A program made the translations under genes and the position numbers. The notes beneath the pieces were generated by a model, which had not been told where the DNA came from, made no database searches, and saw nothing but the letters and a program-made list of their open reading frames with translations. Of a DNA stretch of 64,000 bases, positions 36,805 to 47,959 are shown in pieces (position 1 is the first letter of the stretch; the number at the start of each line of letters is the position of its first letter). The stretch is from Amoebophrya sp. A120 (Eukaryota > Sar > Dinophyceae > Syndiniales > Amoebophryaceae): the NCBI GenBank assembly GCA_905178155.1, contig CAJINV010000005.1, positions 5,349,038 to 5,413,037 on the forward strand, written 5' to 3'.

Positions 36805-38263
36805 ATGAACATGCCAACAATGTCCACGGTCACAACCCTGAAAACCCCCCGCATGCTGGAGCTGGAGGGGTTGTTCGAGGAGTTGCAGTTGGAGCGCGCA
36901 CGATTAGGCGATTTAGTAGACCAATACGATCAGTACCGTATCAGCAAGAGAAACAGTGCATTGCCATTGCGAAACGAACGGAATTGCAAGTCGGTCATGC
37001 ATTGTCATTATCAGACACAATACAAAGACAAACATGGCCATGGGGATGGAGATACCACTTTACTTACTTGCAGCTGCAGCAGCATTTCTACACATCCGCA
37101 CTCCGTGTTGAGCTTGAGTGGCAAGCGCTTTTCCATTGCATACACTAGTTGGACCGCGCGACCAAACCCGCAAGTAGCAGTACTGCATCTTCCAGTGGCA
37201 CAACCAGTTGTTCTGGATTGAACGAGATGAACAATGAAGGGCCACATGATGTTGACCAGGAGGATCTGCTGCAGAATTCTGGTGCCGCCAATCATGCTAA
37301 CCTCCATGAAAATGACAGTGCCATGCATGCAATACAACAAGACTTTTGCATTACAAATCTGCTGGCTTCTGGCCGCTTTATTCCTTCTCAACGAGCACCG
37401 CAGCAGTGTGACTACGACTTCTCATGCGTGCTTTTCTAGATAGAAGTAGTATGAGTACGACGCAACTGTCCTGTTTACGTTCCATAAGTTGCGCGGAACC
37501 AACTACAACAAACACTCCACCATCTTCCTCCACATCCGCCATGAAAATCGACTCCCTGATCCAGGGCGTCGCCGAAGTTTTTCAGGACATAGTGGAAAGC
37601 GTCATGGTATCCTGTGCAAAAGTATCGTACTCGTATTGCAAGCATGCATTACAAATTTTTATCCTAAGGCATATCCGCATTACAAATTTTATGTCTCATG
37701 CTGAGGAAATTTGTAATGCATTTATACGAGTACGATGCTTTTGCATTGCATACATGGTGGACCCGATTGTTTCCGCGGTTGTTCGGAAGAACAAAAACGT
37801 GGGCGTGAAGACGACAAGTGCACCAAGTGGCTCCTGTTCATCATCCTCTACTGCTGGTGTTGCAGCTGCCGCATCTTCCACCACGACAAATAAACATGGT
37901 GGCAGAGCTTCCTCCTCTACAACCACTGCGTCTGTGCAATTCCGGGATTCGGTTTCCGTCGTGGGCGGCGTGGAACAGCAGTTGATTTTGGAATTGGAAG
38001 CCTTGAAAAGGTTGGCGAGCGGTGGAAGAAGTAGTTGTAGACCGGAGGACTACGACGATGTGCACGGTGCTGCAAATGATGACGATCACGACGAAGTTGT
38101 GGCTTCTGATGAACAAGAAAATAATTTCGCAAATTTTTCCAGCAACGCAACCATGTTGAAAAGACAGCAAGAAATTGAGCGGATTCTGCGGATTGCGCGG
38201 ATCGGTGTCGGGGGAACCCGGAGGTTTTTGGCCCGGGGAGAGGGGGAGATGGAAGTGGAGTGA
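36805..38263 (+). CDS. Unknown Ser/Thr-rich protein
   Basis: Exons 36805-36993, 37149-37317, 37440-37607 and 37758-38263 close in frame as 343 residues. The beginning has a charged helix (MLELEGLFEELQLERARLGD), the middle a hydrophobic helix (SLIQGVAEVFQDIVESVMVD), and the end EIERILRIARIGVGGTRRFL; the rest is Ser/Thr/Asp-rich. No family is recognised. The third and fourth exons, around element 37, are secure. The two GT-AG introns before them were chosen by phase and are less so. The start is an ATG after a run of stops in the frame; ATG 36811 is an alternative. Confidence 0.55.
36994..37148 (+). other. Tentative GT-AG intron, possible introner remnant
   Basis: GTCATG to CATACACTAG, phase 0; joins RNCKS to LDRATK. 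The interior ends in CTTTTCCATTGCATA, which resembles a family B right end seven bases before the acceptor AG. Confidence 0.4.
37318..37439 (+). other. Tentative GT-AG intron with introner-like interior
   Basis: GTGCCA to TTTTCTAG, phase 1; joins LHEND to RSSMST (Asn at the junction). It holds GACTTTTGCATTACAAATCT, an element-type word, but no target duplication. Confidence 0.4.
37608..37752. mobile_element. Introner-like element 37, family B
   Basis: Flanks catgg/catgg. Joins ESVM to VDPI. Confidence 0.93.
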
Positions 38264-38859
38264 TGAAGGAGATACAGAGAGGCTTTTGGGAAAAGTGATA
38301 AGACATAAAAACGTTTTTGAGATAAACAAGGTGGATCAGGAACGAATTCTGAAAAAAATCTGCATAATCAGAGAACCGCATCAGACCAGCCAGAGGGCTT
38401 GAGGAGCGCAGGTTTCAGTAGTGTGAAAGAAATAACAATAAGAAAAAACCGCCCCAGTGACAGTGAGGTGTACGTGTGCCCCTCAAACGGAGAAGATTCG
38501 TCTGCAGCATCTTGTCGTGGTGTTTTTCCGTCGTGTTCCTCTTTCTCTAGTAAAGAAGGGTAAAGAGACGGAGACTTCTTGCTTCTTCCGTTTGTGTTGA
38601 GAGAATACCTAAAGTCAGAAATCTATCTTTTGCGTGCGCAAGAAGTTTCTCTGCTCCACTCAGATCACGACTGTACGACGAGCGAGATCCACGAAGCCCG
38701 GTCTCGTGTGAGCAGAGGACCATCTTTAGCACACGACGCGGACTTCTTTCGTTCACGTCGACATCTTGCTGTGAGCAAGATCTCAGAATAAATTTTTGTC
38801 CTTCTTCTACCAATTTTCTTTTAGTTGATCCCCAACTAGTACACACGGAAAAAACCATT
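38264..38859. other. Intergenic, nothing recognised
   Basis: About 0.6 kb upstream of B9D1; no elements or open frames with support. Confidence 0.5.
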
Positions 38860-41039
38860 ATGTCGGCGTTTCAACCCGGTGCAGCCCCTCCTCCGCCCGG
38901 CGGCATGATGATGCAGCCTGGGGGTCCGGGTCCGGGGAACCAACCGCCCGCAACTAACGATCCAAACGCCCCTGGTGCAGTGGGACAAGACGCGTCTAAA
39001 CAACAAGACCCAAAGCCGGTGGAATCCTCTTCCAGCTTCCAGTATGTGATGGAGAAAAGATTGTGTTTATTTTCATTTCAGCATGACAAACTTCGCCTCA
39101 CGTTCCATCCTGTACTTCTGTGTACGCCATGCAGGAAAATGACCGACAGGGACGAGAGGTGTAGGTACCCCTACTCAACAGTCACATTGCGCACGACTCT
39201 GTCATGCTGAAACAGCATGATCACAGGAGAACTTCAACTTTGGAGAAGTGAGTACTACGGAAGAAGGAGTTTGTCATGCAGGAATGTTGAGAAGATCAAG
39301 ATGACCACTATCTTTTCTCTGTCACAGCCAAGTGATGGTGACTGGAGAATTGGAGGGCGCACAGCTCGGCTCCTCTGGACGCGGACCGCTGATTACGCAG
39401 GAGACAACCCTGCCGTCGACGCATGAGATTTGGCATGATGCAAGACGTCCGTCATGAACATGTAGATCGTGATGGCGCGACCTGTAGTAATGCAAAATTT
39501 GCAGGCCAGATCATGCCGCTGAAGCAGGGAAACCAAAACGGCTTGCAGTGCAACCCACGACGACCAGCAAATCTGTGTTGCGAACAACTCATCTAACCTG
39601 CTCGTCTCCACCATTTTTGCTCTTAATAATATGCAATACAATTTTGATTTTCCGTTGCGGAGGTGGCATGGTTGTATTGCATATTACTGTGCGTCTTCAG
39701 CTTCCAGTGCGGGAACGACTGGTCGGTGGTACAGGGCCACACGCAGGGAATCTATGCATTGCAAAAGTATTACAGATTGTTCGCAATTATTGCAATTCAT
39801 TGCATGACATCTAAGCATTGTAGACGAGAGTCAGCATTACAAAGTTGTCTCTACGAGCTCTGGTCCTTGGAAACGTGAACAAGAACAGTCACGATGCATG
39901 ATACATTATCCACATCACCTACTTGATGATGCAATACCTAGCAACTTCTTTTGCAAAGCATAGATTCACGCAGTTAGCAACCTCCGCGCACCCGACCACG
40001 AAGGTGTCTGGACTTTTCCACGGGGATCCACGGGAGGTAGTGTGGAATTTTCCGCTGGGCGTAACGTACAAGACCACCAACGCCTTCGGTATCCAGGAAG
40101 AAAATTGTGTTACTGTAGGTGTTTTGGAGTGCTGTCCGCATCACAAACTTGCTCCGCATGACAGAGAAAGCTTGTAATGCAGAGCTAGTAGCACGTGAAA
40201 TGAAAACACACATGAAAGGAGGACTTGCGCGGGTGTTTGGCATGACAAGTGTAACTCATTTGCATTTTCTGCATCACAGACTTACACACTTTTTTTCTTG
40301 CATATTCAGCTGGCCGCGGCTAATCGTGTCCGTGTACGGGACGGACCTGTGCAACCGGCGGGTCATCTATCCAAGAAAAAAACTGTGTAAGTGTAACTCT
40401 GTGTTGCAGAAAATACGAAACTGTTACACTTGTCATGCTGGACATGCATCAGAGGCAATTTTTGTGCGTTTTTTCATGTACTAGCTACGCATGACAGGTT
40501 TGCTGTGTCATGCAGAGCAAACTTGTGATGCTACTCCTCCAAGAAACTTACACTTACACAGTTTTTTTCCTGGATATCATCAAGGGCTACGGCAGCATCC
40601 ATGTCCCGTGCTCCCCCGGGAGACACGAAAGGATCATCCGTCTGTTCCGACCCATTTCTTCGTAATAACTTTTCCCTAGAGCAAGAAGCTGTAAATATGT
40701 TGGGGTTATGGTAATCCTTTGCGAGATGGAGTATCTGGATCCGATTGTTGAAACTTGGTGCCCGCCTACGCGGAACAGAGATTCTCGGCTTTTTGAGTTG
40801 TCATTTGTGATCTAAAAAACGGCCATGCGACACTCTCTAAAAAAATCCACAGGTCATGGCTGGTCCGTTTCCTGGGTTGGCTTTTGGGATCTCCGGCGCA
40901 ATTCGTGGATCCGAGGATTATCGGCGGGACAGACGGGAGAGAGGTAGTGCGGGTGCAGTCGGGTGGGAAAGTAAAGGTGGTTTTTAACGTGTTGTCAAAA
41001 GGGCACAAGGACTTCAATTACGACTTAGGGGGTGCGTGA
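38860..41039 (+). CDS. B9 domain protein B9D1, ciliary transition zone
   Basis: Exons 38860-39042, 39332-39414, 39701-39752, 39968-40089, 40310-40367, 40582-40661 and 40853-41039 close in frame as 254 residues; animal B9D1 has about 200. The B9 (C2-like) domain is clear: VMVTGELEGAQL, FQCGNDWSVVQG, VVWNFPLGVTYKTTNAFGWP, LIVSVYGTDL, VIKGYGSIHVPCSPGRHER, FLGWLLGSPAQFVDPRIIGG and GREVVRVQSGGKVKVVFNVL. B9D1 works with B9D2 and MKS1 in the transition-zone gate at the base of cilia and flagella, so the organism makes a flagellated stage. The N-terminal 60 residues are Pro/Gly-rich and not part of the domain. Four elements and two GT-AG introns interrupt it. The ATG lies in a good context and begins MSAFQPGAAPPPPGG. 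Confidence 0.92.
39043..39326. mobile_element. Introner-like element 38, family M
   Basis: Flanks tccag/gccaa, weak. Arms match: GTGATGGAGAAAAGATTGTG against TATCTTTTCTCTGTCACA. Joins SSFQ to VMVT. The right end reads ACA. Confidence 0.78.
39415..39700 (+). other. Probable GT-AG intron in B9D1
   Basis: GTCGAC to GCGTCTTCAG, phase 2; joins QETTLP to FQCGNDW. It contains a 12-bp inverted repeat TATGCAATACAA/TTGTATTGCATA and a word TAATGCAAAATTTG like element interiors. Other boundaries are possible. Confidence 0.5.
39753..39962. mobile_element. Introner-like element 39, family B
   Basis: Flanks gaatc/gattc. Joins TQGI to TQLA if the left copy is kept (Ile, as in animal B9D1), or TQGF if the right one is. 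Confidence 0.88.
40090..40304. mobile_element. Introner-like element 40, family D
   Basis: Flanks ttcgg/ttcag. Keeping the left copy gives the conserved Gly of FGWP; the right copy would give Ser. Opposite orientation to element 41. Confidence 0.89.
40368..40576. mobile_element. Introner-like element 41, family D, reverse orientation
   Basis: Flanks tcatc/tcatc. Joins RRVI to KGYG. Lies 63 bp after element 40. Confidence 0.93.
40662..40852 (+). other. GT-AG intron in B9D1
   Basis: GTAATA to ATCCACAG, phase 2; joins FRPISS to SWLVRFLGW. No inverted repeats. Confidence 0.85.
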
Positions 41040-42170
41040 GAAAAAAATCAAAAAAGGGAAAATCAATAAACGAGTCTGTTAGAACGTAAAATAGGCAGCT
41101 TTGATACTTCGAGTCCAAAATGTAGTCAATTTTTGGGGGTACCTAGAATTTAGTAGATTTGCTTTGATGCAAGCGCAGCGCGCAAATAGAAACTACACCG
41201 TGATACTCTTGATTGATGAGAGTTTTTAATATACCATTTCCAATCGGAACAACGAGTAATACACCACCAGCCATTTCTTTTTCTACTCTACACTACTCTT
41301 GGTTTTAAAAGGCAAAGAGCAACCAAGAGCCGCACAAAGACTGCGGAAAGGATGAAAAAACAATTGATGGATCTTCCAACCAGGAGGCAGGAGCTACTTG
41401 TTGGGAGGTTTTGTCAGGACAACAAGCGGACTGCAGCATCATTCTGCACTTTTTTTTGAAAAAACGGTTGAACAACCAGCAGCAGCAGCACAGACTGCTA
41501 TAACCGGCGAAACAACATTTTTCCTGCGCCCAAGAGTGAAGAGTCTCCTACTTGTTCTCAGTGTCTTCAGTAGCTGTGTACACAGGCCCGGCTGCGTAGA
41601 ACAAACTTACTTAGAGTACTCTTCCGGAAAAGAAGAAGAACTTGCGCGGCCACAGGAGCCGATTCGGAATTTGATCCTGATCTTCACACGCAGCTCTGCA
41701 CAGAGCCGCAAATTCATAGAACTGTGGTACAACTTGGACGCTGAAACGAGGCAATACAGGAAGATCTCCTTGATCAGAGACAGTGTGGATCATCATCATC
41801 TTCAGGACTAAGAGAGAAGGTAATATCTGAGAGTCAGCATGATCATGGCCATAGATTATAATTGCCCCGCATGAAGACCATGATGGGGCCTAGCACGACG
41901 ACGCTCCTCTGTTGGATCAGACGAGTTGTGGGGAGCGACTCCACGGCGAGTTTAACCTCTGTGAAGATGATGCTATTTCGGCTATACTTAGATCTTGACC
42001 TTGTGCAAAAAAATCTAAAAGGCCACGCATGATTATTGCGACTTTCATATGATCAAAGACCACACGAACAAGCCTCCCTACCTCCGAGGAACTGTCAGAA
42101 GGGTTTGATAAGTAAGTACTTCTACTTAGATACCTGCTCCACCTCCATTACGGACTACATCATCTACAAG
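41040..42170. other. Intergenic, nothing supported
   Basis: About 1.1 kb. A 137-residue open frame (41398-41811) has a hydrophobic patch but no ATG anywhere in it, so I do not call it. Confidence 0.45.
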
Positions 42171-45100
42171 ATGCCGTCGCCTTGTTCGCGGCATTTTTGT
42201 CGTGCCGGGCAACCACTCTCCTTACACGACCTGTTGCTCGTTCATTTTTTCTACTCGTTTTTGTTCTTCGGCAGCTTCGACGCACTCACCCCTTGGAAGT
42301 CGCCCGTGTTCATCTTCTCGGTGCCGTTCTTCGCCGCCGGCGCAGCTCAAGAAGATGCCACTACACTAAGGCGCCGCAAGACTGGAGATGATGTCGTGCA
42401 GGATCATCTTAATGCTGCAAGACGACTGGAGGCGGAAGCGCAAGTAGTTGCAGCAGGAGCAGCTGCACCCCCACTGATGAACATGTACATGGCGGCACAA
42501 CCCGCGACGAAGAACCCATGCGAGCTCGCAGCTGACGCTGGACAGGATGGAGCAGGTGGAAGTACGACAATATCCCCAGCCGCAAAGCAGGCCGGTGTGG
42601 ATTTGGACGATTTGAAGAACCCAGAAGTCGATGCTGGCGCGTGCATAATATGAGAGTGCACAACTCCCCCTCCCCCTCATTAGTATTGCATGAACAGCAA
42701 TACAAGCACCAGCACACGTGGCGCCTGTGCATGACAAATTCACGTGCCTAGTGTAGTAATGTTTGGGCTTCGGGAATCTGTGATGCAAACAGTACCAAAG
42801 GGAGGCGCTTGGATTTCGAGTTTTGCATGACAAATGAGGGGGAGGGGGACTTATGCACTCTCATACATAAACGCCGCGTACTCCACGATCTTCGACGAGG
42901 AGAGGCACGGCGGAATATCCCCTGAAAATGAACCATCCCCATCCAATTTCTCATGCAAAACATGAAGGAAATTCTCTGTTTGTCATGCAAAAAATGGATG
43001 GGGATCATGGTTAATTTTCAGGAAATAGGGAAACCGAAATGCTGCTAGTCACCTCTGGGTGAGCTGGGCCACCGAAAGACTGCGGAACAAGGAGGTCGAC
43101 TTCGATCGGTGGCTGGACTTGATGCGGAATTTCTGTCCGGTGTCGGGTTCACCACTGGGCGGCGGCGGGAACGTGATTAGATGGAATAGCGTACCACAAG
43201 AAAAAGTGTTAACGTTAACGGAATTTGTCATGCAGTAATGCATCAGAAAAGGTGCCCACATTTGTATTGCGTAGCATGCATGGAAGGCAAAATTTGTAAT
43301 GCTTAGCTGCCAACTGTGAAAACCGTTAACACTCTTTTGCTTGATATAGCGGGCCCCAGGACCGACACCGCCTGCGGTCAGTCGCCAAAAGCGATACAGT
43401 ATGAACTGCAAATAAAGTATCGTACTCGTGGCAATCGCATTTATGCATGCCAAATCTCTTTTTCAAGGTAAATCAGCATGAAAAATTCCATTTGTCATGC
43501 TGAGCAAATTTGTAATGCGCTTACTACAAGCTACGATGCTTTTGCACTTCATATACAGACGGGCAGGCCATTCCGCCGGGAGAAACGCACCACTGTTGCG
43601 TTCTATGAATTGCAAAAATGTCTAGGTCTGGAAGATTGCAGCTTGTCATGGTAAATCTGAAGCATGCAAAAGTCTGTGTTGCATGAGTTCCAAAAGCTGT
43701 CCACTTTTGACCAAGTTGGAACGGAGTTTCTCATGCAGAAAAGGCATGGCAGAGGCCTCGCAGAGTCTGCCATGCTAAGTCCCGCATTCCAGACCTCATG
43801 GGTCATGGAAAATCTGCATGACAAGTTGCAATCTTCCAGACCCAGACATTTTTACACTTGATACGTTCCCTGCGTCTGCGATATGGACACGCACGTACGG
43901 GTGGATACCTGGGTATGGAAGCGTCAGGTTTGAAATCGTCAAAGTTGAAATAATTTGTAATGCATAAAATGCATGACCCGCGGCACGTGTGTTGCAGAGC
44001 AGGCAAGTGAGGCCGATTGTAAGCCTGTTTGGGGTTACAGCTCGAGCTGCTAAAGTAGCATGAGAAAGTCGCCCTTCTTTGCCTAAACAGCATGACAGAG
44101 TGGATTTAGGGACCACCGAAATTTGTCTTGCGCCACTTGGAAACTGGGTTCGTTCCAAGTGGCATCCATTTTATGCATCACAAATCATTTCCACTTTGAG
44201 GATTTCCATTCTGAGGGTGTCATACTGGGTTCCGAAAGACAAAAACCAGCAAAGTCTGATCCCGGCGGACTACAAGGGCGGGCAGGTGGAAGGAATATGC
44301 ATTGCAACAGTATCGTACTGGTAGTATGAATCGCATTACAAATTTGCTCAACATGACAAATCATGGAACTTGTCATGCTAAACTACCTAAGAACAAGAAA
44401 CCAGGCTTGTCATGCTAGTTTGGCATTTAAGTATACGAATACGATACTTTTGCAGTGCATAAGGAAATCCCCTCGCGAATTCGGAGTTGGTACTCTACGC
44501 ATTGGTGATCCGGGACCCGTGCGCGGCGCATTCGGAGCAGTCACACGCAAGGAAGAAGCTGCATTGGCTCACTGGAGATGGCGAAGATGATGAGAAGAGC
44601 GAGACGAGCAGTAGTACAACTGCAACTGGTAGTGGCACGACTTCTTCTTCGCAGAACAATAAAAACCATCGAAAGGCTACGGAAAATAAAGTGGAAGAAA
44701 AACTGGACGTCATGATGGCAATGGCAGGAACATCATCTTCAAAAAAGCAGTACAGCCCGGCTCCGGCGATCCTCTGCGAAGACGATGCGAAAAACCCGGG
44801 GAAGAAAGGTTTAGAACCAGAAAAGACGGAGAGGAGTGAAAACGGTTTTGTGGTCATTGGCCTGTACTTCCCGACAAGTTCCTCTTCTTCTAACAATGCT
44901 GCAGCTTCCTCCACAGGTACTAGTACTAGAGCCGACGGTGGTGCGGGACGAGTGGCGGATGATGCTTCAAGGACCGCAGACGAAGCTTCGAGTGTGGAGG
45001 AATGTCAGCAGCGGCAAGCCGGGGGCTGTGCCACCAGCGGCATGGGAGCCATTTTCATTCAGGCCGCCTGCCTCGGTTTTGCGCCTGACGCACAGATTAC

Positions 45101-47134
45101 CGCAACAATCGCAGACGATTTTTGGACCATGCCGAAAGCACAATGTGAATCCAATCTAGCCGACAAGTGTTTCGACAACAAGAAAGAGGGCCAAGACAGC
45201 GGCTCTCAATTTCTGGAACTAGACCACATGAATCTGGCTAGCTACCACATCGCTGGGAGGGCGCATCTGGTAAAAAAAGGAGGATATTTTGTTTTATTTC
45301 GCGTGATGTCCTGCTGGAGGAGTGCTTCGACTTCACATATTACGGCACAAAAATTGAAATTCTGCCTTGCATATTGTAAGTACATAAATTATGAAAATCC
45401 GATCAACCTACAAACACACGACGACCACCAGGTGTACCAAAGCACTCCTTCCCGTGCCACTGTCGTTCTTCGCGGAAAATCTTCTACGCAAAGCAAGACA
45501 CTCGTCGAAACACAACTCGCCCAAGCGTCGTCGTTGTTGCAGGACCGGACATTGTTGAAAGAGCATCGCGTACGGAAAGAACTTTCAGAAAAGAAGATGG
45601 CGACCCGCTATCCAGGGCGGATTCGGACGAACATACAGAATTCCAACCCAGAGACGCCCGCCAGTGTGGTGAGAGGGGAGACGAAACTGGCGAAGGAACA
45701 TGAAAATAAATACGAGAAGGCGATGACCACAGGGGGACCCCAAGCCGAAGCAATAAACCAGCAAGACGCTCCTGCCGGAACATCAAGTGGTGACATCAAG
45801 GAAAACGAGTTTCTCCGAGGACGTAGAGGTTTGGCGAAGGACACAGTTCTTAGGAGTGGCTTCGACATCAAACAAGATGCCCGCCATCACGACGACGACC
45901 TCCGTGTCCGTGCAGCGGAGTATGATGCAAAAGAATACTATGCGCAACCTGCCTCCACCTCATCCAGCGACACCCGCAGCACCTTTTTCCACGGAGTGAA
46001 AACAAGCCTCCCCGCTTACTGGCTGCGGTTCCTGACGAGGTCCGGAAATAAGAACAAGCATGAAAACAACGAAGAGCACCAGAACAACAAACAGAGACAG
46101 AGAGCGACCTCTTCTGCCGAGGACAAAGTAGATCTTCATAGAACTTCCGCCTCTATATCGTATCTCCACACCCTCGTCTACTCTCTCCCTACCGGCTGTG
46201 GGACGACGACCAATTCGGGCGAAACTACAACTCTCGAGCAACAAGCTGCCTGTTTCGAGAAGTTCACAAAACAAACCCTGACACCGACCCTGAAGAACCA
46301 TTTATTTCCATCTGACGGAAATAAAGTAGCGAAGGAAGCGCTGGAGAAGGTGTTTCTGCTGTTCGACGAAGGTGGATCGTCTTCAGCAGGCGCTGGTGAC
46401 CGTCGAGTAACTTTCCGCGTTTTGGAATTAGACGAGGAAATCATGTTTGGGGATGCAAGCAAAGAGTTATGAAATGCAAATATGTCTGGGTCTGGAAGCA
46501 TGGAACTTGTCATGCTGTTTTTGGACTCTAAAAAAATTTGTATTGCATGACCAGCAAGAGGGGCACAGTTTGTGCTACACGGACAGGTGCATCAGGAAGC
46601 CCTCTAAAAGTCTGCGATGCTAGGTCATGCATTACAGGCGTCATGGGTCGTGAGAAATATGCATGACTAATCTTGTGCTTTTCTTCCAGACCGAGACACT
46701 TTTGCAATTCATAAGAGTTGTTCATGAGCAACCTTTATGTACAACCGGAAGGCAGCAGCACTAGTGGTCCCGGCGATCCAGCTTTTTTTCCTCCATCCAA
46801 CACCGACGATTCTTCCTCCGAAACCGAGAACACGTTCCTGTTGCTCTTCTTCATCGTCGCAGCCGGGCTCGGCCTGTACGGGTTGCTACGGCGACGGATG
46901 CTGAACATCGGGAAGATGAACGTGCGAAGATCTACTTCAAGCGGGCAGTTGGCCGGGACTTCGAGCAGCGCAAAGTCTCCTTCCTGTGCTTCCAAAAGCA
47001 GTGGAGAATCGAGCACTGCGCCCATGGTCGTGCAGATGAAGAAGACGAGGAGCAGCAGCGGTGCTGCTGGTCGAGGTGGAGCTGGTTCGACAAGTAGCAC
47101 AGGCGCGTCCGTTATTGGGCGTCGCGAGGAGTAG
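42171..47134 (+). CDS. Single-pass membrane protein, tandem paralogue 1
   Basis: Ten exons (8 elements and 1 GT-AG intron removed) close in frame as 1046 residues. A hydrophobic segment near residues 20-40 (LLLVHFFYSFLFFGSF) is a likely signal peptide. The ectodomain has Cys-bearing blocks shared with the next gene: NRNAASHLWV, NFCPVSGSPL, THHCCVPCVCDM, THVRVD, YALVIRDPCAA, NGFVVIGLYF, SGMGAIFIQAACLGFAPDA, LVYSLPTGC and CFEKFTKQTLTPTL. One transmembrane helix (TFLLLFFIVAAGLGLYGLL, about residues 947-965) precedes Arg residues and a short Ser-rich cytoplasmic tail. No family is recognised. A surface receptor or adhesin is a reasonable guess from the architecture only. ATG 42171 opens the signal segment; the frame is also open upstream. 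Confidence 0.85.
42649..42865. mobile_element. Introner-like element 42, family A
   Basis: Flanks cataa/cataa. Joins GACI to NAAY. Confidence 0.93.
42916..43027. mobile_element. Introner-like element 43, family E
   Basis: Flanks cggaa/gggaa (synonymous). Joins RHGG to NRNA. Arms are longer than in other E members (CTGAAAATGAACCAT against ATGGTTAATTTTCAG). Confidence 0.86.
43192..43346. mobile_element. Introner-like element 44, family G
   Basis: Flanks tagcg/tagcg. Joins RWNS to GPQD. The left end reads TAC. Confidence 0.9.
43400..43553. mobile_element. Introner-like element 45, family B
   Basis: Flanks tacag/tacag. Joins KSDT to DGQA. Confidence 0.92.
43604..43863. mobile_element. Introner-like element 46, family C
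   Basis: Flanks cgttc/cgttc. Joins HHCCV to PCVC. Paralogue 2 has element 53, also family C, at the same codon. Confidence 0.93.
43914..44224. mobile_element. Introner-like element 47, family I
   Basis: Flanks ctggg/ctggg. Joins VDTW to VPKD. Confidence 0.92.
44296..44461. mobile_element. Introner-like element 48, family B
   Basis: Flanks aggaa/aggaa. Joins QVEG to NPLA. Confidence 0.92.
45270..45431 (+). other. GT-AG intron in paralogue 1
   Basis: GTAAAA to CGACCACCAG, phase 0; joins AGRAHL to VYQSTP. Its 162 bp are also open in frame, so retention would be silent. The position matches intron 51369-51645 of paralogue 2, and both contain AAATTGAAATTCTG. Confidence 0.7.
46468..46713. mobile_element. 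Introner-like element 49, family C, reverse orientation
   Basis: Flanks agagt/agagt. Joins SKEL to FMSN. The interior aligns with the reverse complement of element 15. Paralogue 2 reads KELFM here without an element. Confidence 0.92.
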
Positions 47135-47959
47135 CAGGGGTTGAAGCGGGTGGAGTTGTGAAATGAGGATTGAGGCGCAGCAGCAAATCAAAAACAGTGG
47201 AAGATGATGAATAAACGAGATCGAGATATTGAAAGAAATGATGCGTACCAAGTATGATCATAAATGATCGCTCCCTAGTACTACTACAGCCTTGTTTTTA
47301 GTGGGGACCGAAAGTAGAAGAAGATATCGAGAAGCATGTTGTTTGTGTTTGTAGATTTTGGTCCTCGTCCAGGACACACAAGGCGACAAAACAAGGCCAA
47401 CAGATGAACGGCGGACACAGAAGTTTTAGCGCAAGCGAAGGGTGTATGAATGTTGTGGTCACGCGGCCATGCATGCGTCGCTGTTGTGCTCTTGTCACCG
47501 CGCAAGCGCAACAAAATTGCAATTTTTACTAGGTAAACAACGTAGTTTTGATTTGAAAGCTGCCTTGGGAACAAGTAAGTAAGTAGATGCTCCAGTCTGG
47601 TGCGCTAATCAATCCTGCTCCAGGCCGCGCTTCCAGCGAACAACAGAAAACCAAGAGCCTTAGCAAGGGCTAGGTACAACCAGATAAACGAAGCAAGAGG
47701 GTGGAGGAGGAGGAGAGACAGAGCGAAGAAATGAGCACAGCCCCTGTAAATATCGGGGAGCAGGAGTGCCAGTAGGTGTGTATGGTAGAGGACGAGTGGG
47801 CCGCCGCGGTCTGGACACCATGCAGGCGAGACCTGCCCACCTGCTGTGATTATTTATGCGTTTTACGGGCAGCTGCACATGCTACGCCGTGCTTACCAAG
47901 GTAGTATGTAACAAAGTTGTCCTTATTTTGTTTCCAGCACCGCGCACGGGCACGACATC
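47135..47959. other. Gap between the tandem paralogues
   Basis: About 0.8 kb with no element. It may hold the first exon of paralogue 2 (an ATG at 47856 and a GTAGTATG donor at 47902 with a TTTCCAG acceptor at 47938), but I cannot fix the frame. Confidence 0.45.

Noticed and set aside
41398-41811. 137-residue + strand open frame with a hydrophobic stretch
   Set aside because: No ATG in the frame, no element or clear splice site linking it to a neighbour.
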